DNA of 64,000 nt from Micromonospora inyonensis. GTDB taxonomy: Bacteria > Actinomycetota > Actinomycetes > Mycobacteriales > Micromonosporaceae. The stretch lies in contig NZ_FMHU01000001.1 in NCBI RefSeq assembly GCF_900091415.1, positions 868,001-932,000 on the forward strand, in the 5' to 3' direction. Below, piece after piece: positions 7,943 to 18,707 of this stretch. Under the pieces are notes generated by a model, which saw only the letters and a list, made by a program, of their open reading frames with translations, was not told the DNA's origin and searched no databases. The position numbers were made by a program, and so were the translations under genes. Numbering within the stretch: position 1 is the first letter of the stretch; the number at the start of each line of letters is the position of its first letter.

Positions 7943-10360
7943 ATGCAGCCCGTGTACCCGCCCGGTCCTCCCGTACCCCCGTTCGCGGCGGCCCCACCCG
8001 GGCCGTTGGCGGTGGTCGCGGCCGTTCTGGCCGGTTGCTGGACGGTCGCGGTGGTCCTGCTCCCCCAGGTCGTCGGGTGGGGTGCCGAGCAGGCGCTGCT
8101 CGCCAGCGGGCTCAACCGGCCGGTCTGGCTCTGGCCGGTGGTCTCCCTGGTCACCCTCGTCGCGGTCGGGGTGCCCGCGCTGCTGCTGGCCCTGGTGCCC
8201 CGCTCCGGGGCGGTCCGCGCCACCGGCCGGGCCTGGCTCGCCGGGTCGGTGGCGCTCGGCGTGCTCGGGCTGCTCCGGATGGTGCCGGCGGTGCACCACG
8301 AGGCGTACCTCGCCGCGCTCGCCCTGGTCGCCGCCCTGACCGCCGTGGTCGCCGCCCGCCTGCTCCGCAGCGACACCCCGGCCCTCGCCGACACCCCGGC
8401 CCCCGCCGACGGCCCATCCCCCGGCGGGGTCACCCCGCTCGCGGTCGCCGCCGGCCTGGCCCTGCTGCTGCCCTGGCTCTGGGTGGGCGCACTCGGCGGG
8501 CTGCTGGAGACGGTGCTCGCCGCCCTGGCCGCGGCGGCGGTCGGTCTCCTCGCCGGGGTCCTGCTCGACGCCGGGTTCTGGGCCCGCTTCGGTGCCGGTC
8601 GGCCCACCCGCCCGGCGCTGCTGGTGCTGTGCGGCGGCCTGGTCGCCGGGGTGACGCTGCTACTGCTCGTCGCCGGCACCGGCCACTCCGGTGCGCAGCT
8701 CGCCCCGCTGCTGACCCTCCCACCTGCCGGTTTCGTGCTCGGCGCACTCCAGGTGCCCACCGACCCACGCGGGCGGCCGACCGGCCGCGCCCCGGTGCGG
8801 TGGCTGGTCGGGCTGGGTGTGTTCGGTCCGCTGGCCTTCACCGACCCGGAGGAGGTCAGCCTGCTGCTGAGCACCACCCGGGACGTGCCGTTCTGGGTGA
8901 TGGTCAGCGCCGGGACCGGGCTGGCCGTCGCGCTCGTGCTCGCGGTGGGGTACGGCGTGCTGCTGCCGCGCCGCGTGCCGGGGCGGCGGTTCGCCGTGGC
9001 CGCCGTCGCGGTCCTCGCGGTGGCGGGCGCCCTGGTGTACGCCGGCCCGGGCCAGCCGGGGCTGCACGGCGAACGCCTGCTGGTGGTGCTGCGGCAGCAG
9101 GCCGACCTGCGGGACGTGCCCGCCACCCCGGGCGTGGCCGGGCGGGACGCCCGGGTCCGCGAGGTCTACCGCCGGCTGGTCGACACCGCCGACCATACCC
9201 AGGCCGACCTGCGCCAGGATCTGGACCGGTTGCGACTGGCCCACACCCCGTACTACCTGGTCAACGCGATCGAGGTGGACGGCGGTCCAGCGGTGCGGGC
9301 CTGGCTCGCGAGCCGCCCCGAGGTGGACCGGGTGCTGGTCAGCCAACGGTTGCGTCCGCTTCCCGCGCCGGCCGGCACCAGCCGGGGCGACGCCGCCGGC
9401 CCCACCGGTCCCGAGTGGAACATCCGTCTGATCGGGGCGGACCGGGTCTGGTCGGAGCTGGACGTGGACGGCTCCGGTATCACCGTGGGCAGCTCGGACT
9501 CGGGCGTGGACGCGGGCCACCCGGCGCTTCAGGCCGGGTTCCGGGGCGGCGACGACTCCTGGTACGACCCGTGGGAGGGCAGCCGGTCCCCGCGGGACAA
9601 GGGCGGGCACGGCACCCACACCATGGGCAGCGCGGTGGGGCGGAACGGCATCGGGGTCGCGCCCGGCGCGAACTGGACCGGCTGCGTGAACCTCGACCGC
9701 AACCTCGGCAGCCCGGCACGTTACCTGGACTGCCTCCAGTTCATGCTGGCCCCGTTCCCGCCCGGCGGTGACCCGTTCACCGACGGCCGGCCCGAGCGGG
9801 CCCCACACGTGCTGACCAACTCGTGGGGCTGTCCGACGATCGAGGGCTGCGACCCGCACGTGCTGCGACCGGCCACCGCCGCCTTCGACGCGGCCGGGGT
9901 GTTCGTGGTGGCCGCGGCCGGCAACACCGGCCCGTACTGCGGGTCGATCGACGACCCGACGGCACCCTACGCGGACGTGTTCACGGTCGGCGCGGTGGAC
10001 CGGTCCCGCCGGGTCACCGACTTCTCCAGCCGGGGACCGGTGCCGGGGGTCGCCAAACCGGACCTGGTCGCGCCGGGCGCGGCGGTACGCTCCGCGATGC
10101 CCGGCGGCGGGTACTCCGTGCTGGACGGCACGTCGATGGCGACCCCGCAGGTGGCCGGCGTGGTGGCGCTGATGTGGTCGGCCGATCCGGCGCTCGTCGG
10201 TGACCTGGACCGCACCCGGAGCATCCTGCGGGAGACCGCCACCCCGGTGGAGACGTCGCCGCAACCGGGCGGGGAGACCGGATCGTGCGGCGGCACCGCC
10301 AACGTCGCCGGAGCCGGTCTGGTCGACGCCTACGCCGCCGTCCGCGCCGCCCGGGTGTAA
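7943..10360 (+). CDS. Multi-pass membrane protein fused to an S8 (subtilisin) serine protease
   Basis: An 805-residue protein. The first ~360 residues contain about ten hydrophobic helices. A linker of about 100 residues resembling a protease prodomain follows (VREVYRRLVDTADHTQADL; ASRPEVDRVLVSQRL). Then comes a full subtilisin domain with catalytic Asp519 (SSDSGVD), His556 (GGHGTHTMG), oxyanion Asn661 (AAAGNTG) and Ser731 (DGTSMATPQVAG). All triad residues are intact, so it should be an active, membrane-tethered protease whose catalytic domain probably faces outside. Ordinary secreted S8 proteases have one signal peptide, so the polytopic N-terminus is unusual. The ATG at 7943 follows the divergent glpD start by 66 bases. 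Confidence 0.87.
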   Translation: MQPVYPPGPPVPPFAAAPPGPLAVVAAVLAGCWTVAVVLLPQVVGWGAEQALLASGLNRPVWLWPVVSLVTLVAVGVPALLLALVPRSGAVRATGRAWLAGSVALGVLGLLRMVPAVHHEAYLAALALVAALTAVVAARLLRSDTPALADTPAPADGPSPGGVTPLAVAAGLALLLPWLWVGALGGLLETVLAALAAAAVGLLAGVLLDAGFWARFGAGRPTRPALLVLCGGLVAGVTLLLLVAGTGHSGAQLAPLLTLPPAGFVLGALQVPTDPRGRPTGRAPVRWLVGLGVFGPLAFTDPEEVSLLLSTTRDVPFWVMVSAGTGLAVALVLAVGYGVLLPRRVPGRRFAVAAVAVLAVAGALVYAGPGQPGLHGERLLVVLRQQADLRDVPATPGVAGRDARVREVYRRLVDTADHTQADLRQDLDRLRLAHTPYYLVNAIEVDGGPAVRAWLASRPEVDRVLVSQRLRPLPAPAGTSRGDAAGPTGPEWNIRLIGADRVWSELDVDGSGITVGSSDSGVDAGHPALQAGFRGGDDSWYDPWEGSRSPRDKGGHGTHTMGSAVGRNGIGVAPGANWTGCVNLDRNLGSPARYLDCLQFMLAPFPPGGDPFTDGRPERAPHVLTNSWGCPTIEGCDPHVLRPATAAFDAAGVFVVAAAGNTGPYCGSIDDPTAPYADVFTVGAVDRSRRVTDFSSRGPVPGVAKPDLVAPGAAVRSAMPGGGYSVLDGTSMATPQVAGVVALMWSADPALVGDLDRTRSILRETATPVETSPQPGGETGSCGGTANVAGAGLVDAYAAVRAARV

Positions 10361-10412
10361 GGAGGGGTCCCTTGTTACCGCTTTTTGTGTAGGAAGGGCC
10401 CCCTGCAACCAC
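10361..10412. repeat. Dispersed intergenic hairpin repeat, copy 2
   Basis: An imperfect inverted repeat with arms GGAGGGGTCCCTTGTTACC and GGAAGGGCCCCCTGCAACC around the loop gctttttgtgta. It begins right at the stop codon of the membrane protease gene and lies 90 bases before the next gene on the same strand, where it could act as a terminator. Arm core and loop match the other five copies in this window. Confidence 0.75.
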
Positions 10413-10502
10413 CCAACCCAACCACCCAACCCACCCCGGCCGGCAGCCGTCGCCGCGGCAGTCGTTCACGTGCTGCCGTGCCATGGCCTAGGGTCGGCGA
10501 CC

Positions 10503-11453
10503 ATGGACGACGACCGGATCAGCGTGACCGAGCTGACCGACGACCGGCTGCCCGAGGTGGTCGCGCTCTGCCGCCGGGGACTGGACCTCCCCGAGGATGC
10601 CGTCGAGGCCGAGGCCATCGTGGACACCCTCTACCGGCGGGCGCGGGTCGGTCGGCCGGTGGTCGGGCTGCTGGCCGTACGCGGTAGGACGCTGGTCGGC
10701 GCACTGGTCTGTTCCGTACCCGAGCGGCCGGATCCGCCCGGGACGGCGGCGTACGGGTGCGTGGACCTGGTGGTGGTTGCGCCGGAGGAGCGGCGACGCG
10801 GCGTCGGGCGGACGCTGCTGGCGCACGCCGAACGACGGCTCGCCGAGTGGGGCGCGCGGGAGGTGCTGCTCGCCGGAAACCCGCCGTACTACGCCTGGCC
10901 GGGCGTTGACGTCCGCTACACCCCGGCGGTCTGCGCCGCGCTGGCGCTGGGCTACCGCCAGGACCGGACCGCCTGGAACATGACCGTCGACCTGTCGTAC
11001 GACGACTCGCCGGCGCTGCGCTCCACCGCCGGGGCGGAGCAGCGGCTCGCCGCCGCGGGGGTGACGGTACGCCGGGCGCAGCCGGAGGACCTGCCGGCGC
11101 TGACCGGGTTCGCCCGGGACACCTTCGGCGGTGTCTGGGACGTCGAGCTGGCCGGCTCGGTGGGGCGTACCGGAGCGGGGTGTCATGCGGCGTGGCGCGA
11201 CGGCACCGTGGTCGGTTTCGCCGCGTGGGGGTCGTCCCGGCCGAGCTGGTTCGGGCCGATGGGCACCGATCCGACGGCGGCCGGTTCGGGGATCGGCGGC
11301 GTGCTGCTGCGGCGGTGCCTGCGTGATCAGCGGGACGCCGGGATCGCACACGCCCAGATCGGCTGGGTGGGGCCGGTGCCGTTCTACGTGGGTAGCGCCG
11401 GTGCCCGGATCGAGCGGGTCTTCCTGCTCTACCGAAAGGACATCAGCTCCTAA
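10503..11453 (+). CDS. Tandem GNAT N-acetyltransferase
   Basis: A 316-residue protein with two Gcn5-related acetyltransferase modules. The first has the acetyl-CoA loop motif VVVAPEERRRGVGRTLL at about residue 90-105. The second, after residue 190, has GSGIGGVLLRRCL. GNAT enzymes transfer acetyl from acetyl-CoA to amines; the acceptor here is unknown. In double-GNAT proteins one module often loses catalytic ability. The ATG at 10503 gives a compact N-terminus after the hairpin repeat. Confidence 0.82.
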   Translation: MDDDRISVTELTDDRLPEVVALCRRGLDLPEDAVEAEAIVDTLYRRARVGRPVVGLLAVRGRTLVGALVCSVPERPDPPGTAAYGCVDLVVVAPEERRRGVGRTLLAHAERRLAEWGAREVLLAGNPPYYAWPGVDVRYTPAVCAALALGYRQDRTAWNMTVDLSYDDSPALRSTAGAEQRLAAAGVTVRRAQPEDLPALTGFARDTFGGVWDVELAGSVGRTGAGCHAAWRDGTVVGFAAWGSSRPSWFGPMGTDPTAAGSGIGGVLLRRCLRDQRDAGIAHAQIGWVGPVPFYVGSAGARIERVFLLYRKDISS

Positions 11454-11544
11454 AGCCCCCAACAACAGGCACGGATCCGAATAGTCCCGTTCCACCCCGG
11501 GCCACGCCCTGGACCTCCTACCGTTTCGGCAGGAGGAGGCAGTC

Positions 11545-11781
11545 ATGAGGATGGACGACGAACCTGCCGACGACACCGCGCCGCTCGTCTGGGCACCCGT
11601 CGGCGACCCGCCCGGCCACCTACCGCTCGACTGGCTGGACTACGGCGACGCCGAACAACTGGTGGAGATGTCGGCCCCCGCCGAGCCGCCGTCCGGGGAA
11701 CCGGTGGAGATGGTGGACGCGCCCCTCGGGGCCGACCCGCCGGACGACCGTCCGGGCCGACGACGGCCCCTGCCGACGTGA
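11545..11781 (+). CDS. Small acidic hypothetical protein (78 aa)
   Basis: A 78-residue protein with a strong RBS (aggagg at 11531-11536) before the ATG. It is rich in Asp, Glu and Pro, has no transmembrane segment and no recognised domain, and may be largely disordered. It precedes the bidirectional hairpin at 11855-11886 and converges with groEL. The RBS quality is the main evidence that it is translated. Confidence 0.5.
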   Translation: MRMDDEPADDTAPLVWAPVGDPPGHLPLDWLDYGDAEQLVEMSAPAEPPSGEPVEMVDAPLGADPPDDRPGRRRPLPT

Positions 11782-11854
11782 CCGGACCGGGACTTGAGGC
11801 CGGTGCGGCGAGGAGCACGATCGGCCGGGTGGACACCCGGGCCGGGCAAGGCGG

Positions 11855-11886
11855 AAGGGGCGGACCGCTGACGCGGTCCGCCCCTT
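11855..11886. terminator. Bidirectional hairpin terminator after groEL
   Basis: A perfect 14-bp inverted repeat, AAGGGGCGGACCGC / GCGGTCCGCCCCTT, with a TGAC loop. It starts 22 bases beyond the groEL stop codon and also lies 73 bases after the small ORF ending at 11781, so it can terminate convergent transcription from both sides. There is no U-tract, as is common in high-GC actinomycetes. Confidence 0.8.
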
Positions 11887-11907
11887 CGGCGTGTGTCGGA
11901 ACCGGAC

Positions 11908-13707
<1,800 letters not shown>

Positions 13708-13722
13708 CTACCGCCCCGACCA

Positions 13723-13749
13723 TTGGCACTCGCGCCATGCGAGTGCCAA
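13723..13749 (-). promoter_or_regulatory. CIRCE operator (HrcA site) for groEL, proximal
   Basis: The arms TTGGCACTC and GAGTGCCAA are perfect inverted 9-mers with a 9-base spacer, matching the CIRCE consensus TTAGCACTC-N9-GAGTGCTAA at 16 of 18 positions. It lies about 190 bases upstream of the groEL ATG. HrcA binding here represses transcription until heat stress. Confidence 0.93.
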
Positions 13750-13757
13750 TGACTTGT

Positions 13758-13784
13758 TTAGCACTCTCCCCTGCCGAGTGCAAG
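13758..13784 (-). promoter_or_regulatory. Second CIRCE operator overlapping the likely groEL promoter
   Basis: The arms TTAGCACTC and GAGTGCAAG with a 9-base spacer match the CIRCE consensus at 16 of 18 positions and lie 8 bases from the first operator. On the minus strand TTGCAC (13784-13779), followed 17 bases later by TAAACA, could be the -35 and -10 elements, so HrcA bound here would occlude RNA polymerase. The promoter assignment is inference. Confidence 0.82.
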
Positions 13785-13983
13785 CACGATGCCTCCGCCG
13801 GGCGCTCTCACCGGCGGCCCCACACCGCGCCGGACGCGAGAGGGCCATGAGTCAGACGAACGGGTCGACTTTCCGGGACACGTCCAGTTCATGATCGACG
13901 CGGCGAGGGGCAAGAGGGGAGGGCGCCGGACGGGCGGACACCCCAACGGCGGAACACCCCGGACGAGCGAGGCCCGGGAAGCC

Positions 13984-14104
13984 GAGAGGCCCGGGGAGAC
14001 GCGAGAGGCCGGGGAGACGCGAGAGGCCGGGGAGACGCGAGAGGCCGGGGAGACGCGAGAGGCCGGGGAGACGCGAGAGGCCGGGAAGACGCGAGAGGCC
14101 CGGG
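13984..14104. repeat. 18-bp tandem repeat array (seven copies)
   Basis: The octamer gagaggcc recurs at 13984, 14003, 14021, 14039, 14057, 14075 and 14093, an 18-bp period after a first 19-bp step. The unit is about gagaggccggggagacgc. Because 18 is divisible by three and the unit lacks stops, it creates spurious ORFs on both strands. It lies in the 560-base stretch between the groEL operators and the cold-shock gene, where I see no convincing gene. Confidence 0.93.
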
Positions 14105-14115
14105 GTCCGCCGCAC

Positions 14116-14147
14116 ATCGGGGCGTCCGCACGGAGGGACGCCCCGAT
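14116..14147. terminator. Stem-loop between groEL leader and cold-shock gene
   Basis: A perfect 12-bp inverted repeat, ATCGGGGCGTCC / GGACGCCCCGAT, with an 8-base loop. It lies about 206 bases downstream of the cold-shock gene's stop codon and could end that transcript before it reaches groEL. The distance makes the assignment uncertain. The remaining sequence at 14148-14353 shows nothing I can assign. Confidence 0.5.
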
Positions 14148-14353
14148 ATGCCGCAGTTCACGTCGGGTCGGCGACTCAGCGAGCCGCCGAGACGGATTGG
14201 TGGACGGGGGCGCGCCCGGCTCCGAAGGGTCGGATCCGGGCAGGCCCGGAGGGGACGGGTCGACCGTGGCCCCGCCGGCAGACTGCGCGCCGGAGCAGCG
14301 TGGCGTTCCCGGTCGTGGCGGCGGCACGGCAGCGTCGCCTCCACGTGGTCGGC

Positions 14354-14557
14354 TCAGGCGATGACGCGCACCCGCTCGGCCTGCGGACCCTTCTGCCCCT
14401 GAGCGATCTCGAACTCGACCCGCTGCCCGTCGTCCAGCGCCTTGTAGCCGTCCATCTCGATCGCGGAGAAGTGGACGAAGACGTCCTGCCCTCCGTCGAC
14501 GGCGATGAAGCCGTAGCCCTTTTCGGCGTTGAACCACTTGACGGTGCCTTGCGCCAC
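14354..14557 (-). CDS. Cold-shock domain protein (CspA family)
   Basis: A 67-residue protein of exactly the usual Csp length. It carries RNP-1 (KGYGFIAVD) and RNP-2 (VFVHFSAIE) motifs, which bind single-stranded RNA and DNA. The GTG at 14557 gives the canonical start [24 protein letters not shown] just upstream is the RBS. Such proteins act as RNA chaperones or antiterminators, and many in actinomycetes are constitutive. Confidence 0.95.
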   Translation of the reverse strand: MAQGTVKWFNAEKGYGFIAVDGGQDVFVHFSAIEMDGYKALDDGQRVEFEIAQGQKGPQAERVRVIA

Positions 14558-14781
14558 GGTGCACTTCCTCACTTCGCTGGGCGACACGCAACCCCCGACA
14601 CCGACCCGACCGGCATCGGGATCACCGCTTTCCGCACCGGCCCGGAGCGGCCGATGTTCGGTGACCGAAATCGCACGCTACACGAAGCGTGACCGCAGCG
14701 CACGATCACAAAACGGGGCATAACGGGCGGCTGTCGACCCGGAATCACATTGGCGACCATCATTGCGGTAGGCATTCGGAC

Positions 14782-15312
14782 ATGACGCGGAATCCGGCCG
14801 GTTCGACAGCACGCGTACCCGCCGTCCGCCGGGTCCGCCCGACCGACGCCGCACGAATGCGGGCCCTGCGCCTGGAGATGCTCGCGGACGCTCCGCTGGC
14901 CTTCCTGGAGACCCTCGCGGACGCCGCCGCCCGTCCGCACGGCGAGTTCGCCGCCCGGATCGCGTACACCTCGACCGGCCCGCACACCGCGCAGTTCGTC
15001 GCCGATCCCGACGGTCGCCTGGTCGGCCACGCCGGGGGCGTCGCCTCGCCGCACGAGGCGGGCCTGACCGTGGTGTTCGGGGTCTACGTCACCCCCGCCT
15101 GGCGCGGCACCGGGCTGCTCGCCGCCCTGATCGACGGGGTAGGGGCCTGGTCCCGGGCGTGCGGACGCCCGGAACTCATGCTGGAGGTGGTGATCGGCAA
15201 CGACCGGGCCTACCGGTCGTACCTGCGGCTGGGCTTCACCGACACCGGGGTACGCGTACCGCACCCCACGATCCCGTCGATGCGCGAACTCCAGATGCGC
15301 CGACCCGCCTGA
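14782..15312 (+). CDS. GNAT-family N-acetyltransferase
   Basis: A 176-residue single-domain acetyltransferase. The acetyl-CoA site is VFGVYVTPAWRGTGLLAALIDGV, followed by a NDRAYRSYLRLGF segment typical of the C-terminal GNAT core. The substrate is unknown. The ATG at 14782 is favoured; a GTG at 14689 would add 31 unconserved-looking residues. It converges on paaN across a hairpin repeat. Confidence 0.8.
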   Translation: MTRNPAGSTARVPAVRRVRPTDAARMRALRLEMLADAPLAFLETLADAAARPHGEFAARIAYTSTGPHTAQFVADPDGRLVGHAGGVASPHEAGLTVVFGVYVTPAWRGTGLLAALIDGVGAWSRACGRPELMLEVVIGNDRAYRSYLRLGFTDTGVRVPHPTIPSMRELQMRRPA

Positions 15313-15334
15313 GGGAGCGCGCCGAGCCGCCTGA

Positions 15335-15395
15335 GGTGGTTGCAGGGAGCCCCTCCTACCAAAAAACGGTAGGAAGGGTCCCCTGCAAACAACCA
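15335..15395. repeat. Dispersed intergenic hairpin repeat, copy 3
   Basis: A long, slightly imperfect inverted repeat: arms ggtggttgcagggagcccct and its counterpart ending agggtcccctgcaaac, continuing inward as cctacc / ggtagg around an a-rich loop (aaaaaac). It lies between two convergent genes, where it can serve as a bidirectional terminator. Confidence 0.83.
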
Positions 15396-15402
15396 ACCCC
15401 GG

Positions 15403-17079
15403 TCAGGCGGTGTGGCGACGGCTCTGCACGACGCGGAACCGGTTCGCCACGTACGCGCCGTCGGTCAGGGCGGCGTTGGCGGCCGGGTTGGCGCCGCTGG
15501 CGTGGAAGTCGGAATACGCCGCCGACTGGTTGACGAAGACCCCTCCGGTCAGGTTGCAGGACAGGTGCACCCCGACCTCGACCGCCGTCGCCTCGGCCGC
15601 GTCGAGCACCGCCTCGTCGGTGGAGTAGACGGCGGCGGTCAGCGCGCCCTTCCGTCCGACCGTGGTGCGGAGGATCTCCAGGCTCTGCGCGGTCGAGCCG
15701 GTGGCGATCACGAACGAGATGGGACCGAACCACTCCCGGCCGTAGGTCGTGGTCGCGTCCGCGCCGAGCTTGACGATGGTCGGCGTACGGACCACCGCGT
15801 CGGGGTGTGCCGGGTGCGCCAACGGACGCGACTCCAGCACGACGTCACCGAGCTTGGCCGCCTCGTCCAGCCGCTCCAGCACGCCGTCGTTGACGATCGC
15901 GCCGGTCAGCTCGACGGCGCGGGCCGGGTCGGCGGTGAGCTTGCCGACCGCCCCGGCGATCCCGGCGGCGACCTCGTCGAAGCTCTTGTGCCCCTGGTCG
16001 GTGGTGATACCGCCGGCCGGGACGAGGATGTTCTGGGAAGTGGTGCACATCTGGCCGCTGTACAGGGTCAGCGTGAAACCGAGGTTGCGGCACAGGCCGG
16101 CGAAGTCGTCGGTGGAGTCGATCACCACCGTGTTCAGCCCGGCCTTCTCGGTGTAGACCGAGGCCTGGCGGGCGTGCTGTTCCAGCCAGTCGCCGTACTC
16201 GGTGGAGCCGGTGAAGTCGACGATCTTCACGGCCGGGTGCAGGGCCAGGTCGGAGGCGAGCTTCTCGCCGGGGGCCTCCGCGGCGAGCAGCACCAGGTTC
16301 GGGTCGAACCCGGCCTCGGCGAGCACCTCCCGGGCCACCTGGACGGTGATCGCCAGCGGCAGCACCGCGCGCGGGTGCGGCTTCACGAGCACCGGGTTGC
16401 CGGTGACCAGCGAGGCGAAGAGACCGGGGTACGAGTTCCAGGTCGGGAAGGTGTTGCAGCCGATCACCAGCGCGACCCCGCGGGGCACCACGTGGAACGT
16501 CTTGGTCATCCGCAGCGGATCGCCCTTGCCGGCCGGCTTCTCCCACCGGGCCGTCGCCGGGTGCCGGGTCATTTCCGCGTACGCGTACGCGATCGCCTCC
16601 AGCGCCCGGTCGAGCGCGTGCGCCCCGCCGGCCTGGAACGCCATCACGAAGGCCTGCCCGCTGGTGTACTGCACCGCGTTGGCCAGCTCGAAGATGCGCT
16701 TGTGCAGGCGGGACAGGATCTCCAGGCAGACCCCGGCACGGGCCTGCGGGCCGGCGTCCCGCCAGGCGGGCAGGGCGGCGGAGGCGACGGTCACCAGCTC
16801 GTCGACCCGGGCGTGCGGGTAGCGCACGCCCAGCGGCACCCCGAACGGGCTCGCCTCGGTGGCGACCCGCTCGCCGGTGCCCGGCTGGTCGAGGGGGAAA
16901 TCGCCGTCCAGGTACGCCTCGAAGGCGGCCCGCCCGTCGGCCGCGGCGGTCTCGCCGTACACGCGGGGACTGGGGGACTCGGGGTAGGCGGACCAGTACC
17001 CGCGCTCGGAGATCGCGGTCAGCGCGCGGGCGAGGGTGTCGGCGTGCGTGGCGTACAGGGGATGCGGGGTCTCCGTCAT
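15403..17079 (-). CDS. paaN: PaaN-type aldehyde dehydrogenase (phenylacetate degradation)
   Basis: A 558-residue aldehyde-dehydrogenase-fold protein. It shows the cofactor Lys233 in VLVKPHP, Glu311 in YTEKAG and catalytic Cys345 in [10 protein letters not shown]. The N-terminus ([15 protein letters not shown]) and overall pattern match the stand-alone PaaN-2 family linked to ring-opened phenylacetyl-CoA metabolism. No other paa genes are in the window, so a role in another aldehyde oxidation is possible. Alternative ATG starts lie 9 and 12 bases upstream. Confidence 0.85.
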   Translation of the reverse strand: MTETPHPLYATHADTLARALTAISERGYWSAYPESPSPRVYGETAAADGRAAFEAYLDGDFPLDQPGTGERVATEASPFGVPLGVRYPHARVDELVTVASAALPAWRDAGPQARAGVCLEILSRLHKRIFELANAVQYTSGQAFVMAFQAGGAHALDRALEAIAYAYAEMTRHPATARWEKPAGKGDPLRMTKTFHVVPRGVALVIGCNTFPTWNSYPGLFASLVTGNPVLVKPHPRAVLPLAITVQVAREVLAEAGFDPNLVLLAAEAPGEKLASDLALHPAVKIVDFTGSTEYGDWLEQHARQASVYTEKAGLNTVVIDSTDDFAGLCRNLGFTLTLYSGQMCTTSQNILVPAGGITTDQGHKSFDEVAAGIAGAVGKLTADPARAVELTGAIVNDGVLERLDEAAKLGDVVLESRPLAHPAHPDAVVRTPTIVKLGADATTTYGREWFGPISFVIATGSTAQSLEILRTTVGRKGALTAAVYSTDEAVLDAAEATAVEVGVHLSCNLTGGVFVNQSAAYSDFHASGANPAANAALTDGAYVANRFRVVQSRRHTA

Positions 17080-17162
17080 GCCCGCCATCATGCCGTAGCC
17101 CGGGACCGGTCGGTAGGAGCCGCCGGGTGGCCGCGTTCGACCCGACGGCGCATCCTGGAGCC

Positions 17163-17705
17163 GTGCGGCAGCGGACGCGGACCACGCTCACCTGGCTCAA
17201 CGGCACCACGCCGGTCGGCCTGGCGCTGGCGGTGCTGGCCCGCACCACCCGGCGGCGCACGCCGGACGGGCTGGTCGTCGCCGGGGGGTACCGGCTGCCG
17301 GTGCCGAGGCAGGCGTGCTTCACGGTCGGCGCGGTGGTGCTGACCCGCCGCCCACCCGAGTGGCTGCTGCACCCGGACCGCGCCGACCTGCTCGGCCACG
17401 AGCGGCGGCACACCGGCCAGTACGCGCTGCTCGGGCCGCTCTTCTGGCCGGCGTACTGGCTCGCCTGTGCCTGGTCGTACGCGTTGACCGGCGGCTACGG
17501 TCCGGGCAACGTCTTCGAGCGGCGGGCCGGCCTGGCCGCCGGCGGATACCCCGAGCCGACCCTACGCCCCTGGGCGGCGGCACTGCGCCCTGCGGCGCCG
17601 GGCCAGGGCACCGCCGGGCGGGGGCCGGGCGGGGAGGCCGCGCTCAGAGGTCGAGCTGCCAGTTCGTCCAGGCGTCGACGGGACGGAACCCGAGCTGCTC
17701 GTTGA
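17163..17705 (+). CDS. Hypothetical protein with an HEXXH metallopeptidase-like motif
   Basis: A 180-residue protein with a [10 protein letters not shown] segment: His79-Glu80-x-x-His83 is the HEXXH zinc motif. It is followed by hydrophobic, Trp-rich helices ([23 protein letters not shown]) and ends in a low-complexity basic tail. It may be a small membrane-associated metallopeptidase or a degenerate relative. The third metal ligand is not evident. Its last 62 bases overlap the end of the convergent GNAT gene. Start GTG at 17163. Confidence 0.6.
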   Translation: MRQRTRTTLTWLNGTTPVGLALAVLARTTRRRTPDGLVVAGGYRLPVPRQACFTVGAVVLTRRPPEWLLHPDRADLLGHERRHTGQYALLGPLFWPAYWLACAWSYALTGGYGPGNVFERRAGLAAGGYPEPTLRPWAAALRPAAPGQGTAGRGPGGEAALRGRAASSSRRRRDGTRAAR

Positions 17706-18663
17706 TGGCGATCATGTGACGGTTGTCGGCGGCGTTCCAGGTGTCGATCTCCCGCAGCTCCGGCTCGTGCGCCAGCACGTACCGCAGGTTTTCGATCTTG
17801 GCTAGCAGGCCGAGCCGGCGCCCACGGTGCTCCGGATCCACGATGGTGATCTGCTGATCGGCGTGCCGTGGGATGGACGGCAGGACGATGATCATCGTCC
17901 AGGCGACCAGCCGGCCACTCTCCTCGTGCACCACGCCGCAGTGGTACGGGGCCCGGCCCCGGGCCGCCAGCGCGCGCTCGATGCCCCGGACCCGGTCCGC
18001 GTCGACGTGGTCCGGCTCGATCACCAGGTCTCCCGTCGGGGAATCGAGCACGAGCCGACTGTCGAGGTAACCGACGTCGGCGACGTACGCCTCGGGGGTC
18101 TCCGCCTGCCAGGTGATCGTGCGGTACCCGGTGGCCCGCTCGCGCGCGTCGGCCAGCAGCGCGCCGAGGGCGGCGTGGTCCAGCCGGTCGACCACGAGTC
18201 GGCGGCGTACCTCGCCCAGCGCCGGCTGCGCACCGAGCGCGGCGGCGAACCGCGCACCGACCGCCGGTCGTTCCGGCCCCTCCGGCAGCGGCCCGACCGA
18301 TGCCGCGATGATCCGCTTCCGGCCGTGCTCGCGCAGCACCCGCACGGCGTGCTGGTACAGCGCCCGCCCGACGCCCCGTCGCCGGTGGGCCGGGTGGACG
18401 ACCAGGTCGACACCCGCGTTGTCGACGTTCTCCACGTGCGACAGGTACAGGTTCAGGTAGCCCACCGGGACGTCGTCCAGGGTGGCCAACGCGGTCAGGT
18501 GTGTCTTGCCCGGCATCGGGTGCCGGATCCCGCCCTCGAACTGCTGACGGGACAGCTCCGGGAAGTCCGGCAGGTCGACGGCCTGCGCGGCGGCGGCCAC
18601 CTGGAACGCCGCGTCGATCGCCGCCTGGTCGGACTCGTCGAAGGACGCGATGACGATGCTCAT
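17644..18663 (-). CDS. Tandem GNAT N-acetyltransferase
   Basis: A 339-residue two-module acetyltransferase. Module one has the acetyl-CoA loop [19 protein letters not shown] near residues 88-106. Module two has [21 protein letters not shown] near 275, followed by [20 protein letters not shown]. The intact second loop suggests that module is catalytically competent. The gene's upstream region is interrupted by the IS5-family element, whose edge lies 44 bases from the ATG at 18663, so its native promoter may have been displaced. Confidence 0.85.
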   Translation of the reverse strand: MSIVIASFDESDQAAIDAAFQVAAAAQAVDLPDFPELSRQQFEGGIRHPMPGKTHLTALATLDDVPVGYLNLYLSHVENVDNAGVDLVVHPAHRRRGVGRALYQHAVRVLREHGRKRIIAASVGPLPEGPERPAVGARFAAALGAQPALGEVRRRLVVDRLDHAALGALLADARERATGYRTITWQAETPEAYVADVGYLDSRLVLDSPTGDLVIEPDHVDADRVRGIERALAARGRAPYHCGVVHEESGRLVAWTMIIVLPSIPRHADQQITIVDPEHRGRRLGLLAKIENLRYVLAHEPELREIDTWNAADNRHMIAINEQLGFRPVDAWTNWQLDL

Positions 18664-18707
18664 GCCAACGAGCGTGCGCGACCGGCACGGAAACGGGCCA
18701 GCGATTA

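Noticed and set aside
13789..14364. Open frames on both strands across the 18-bp tandem array
   Set aside because: The repeat is frame-neutral and stop-free, so it opens all frames; there is no RBS and no folded-protein character.
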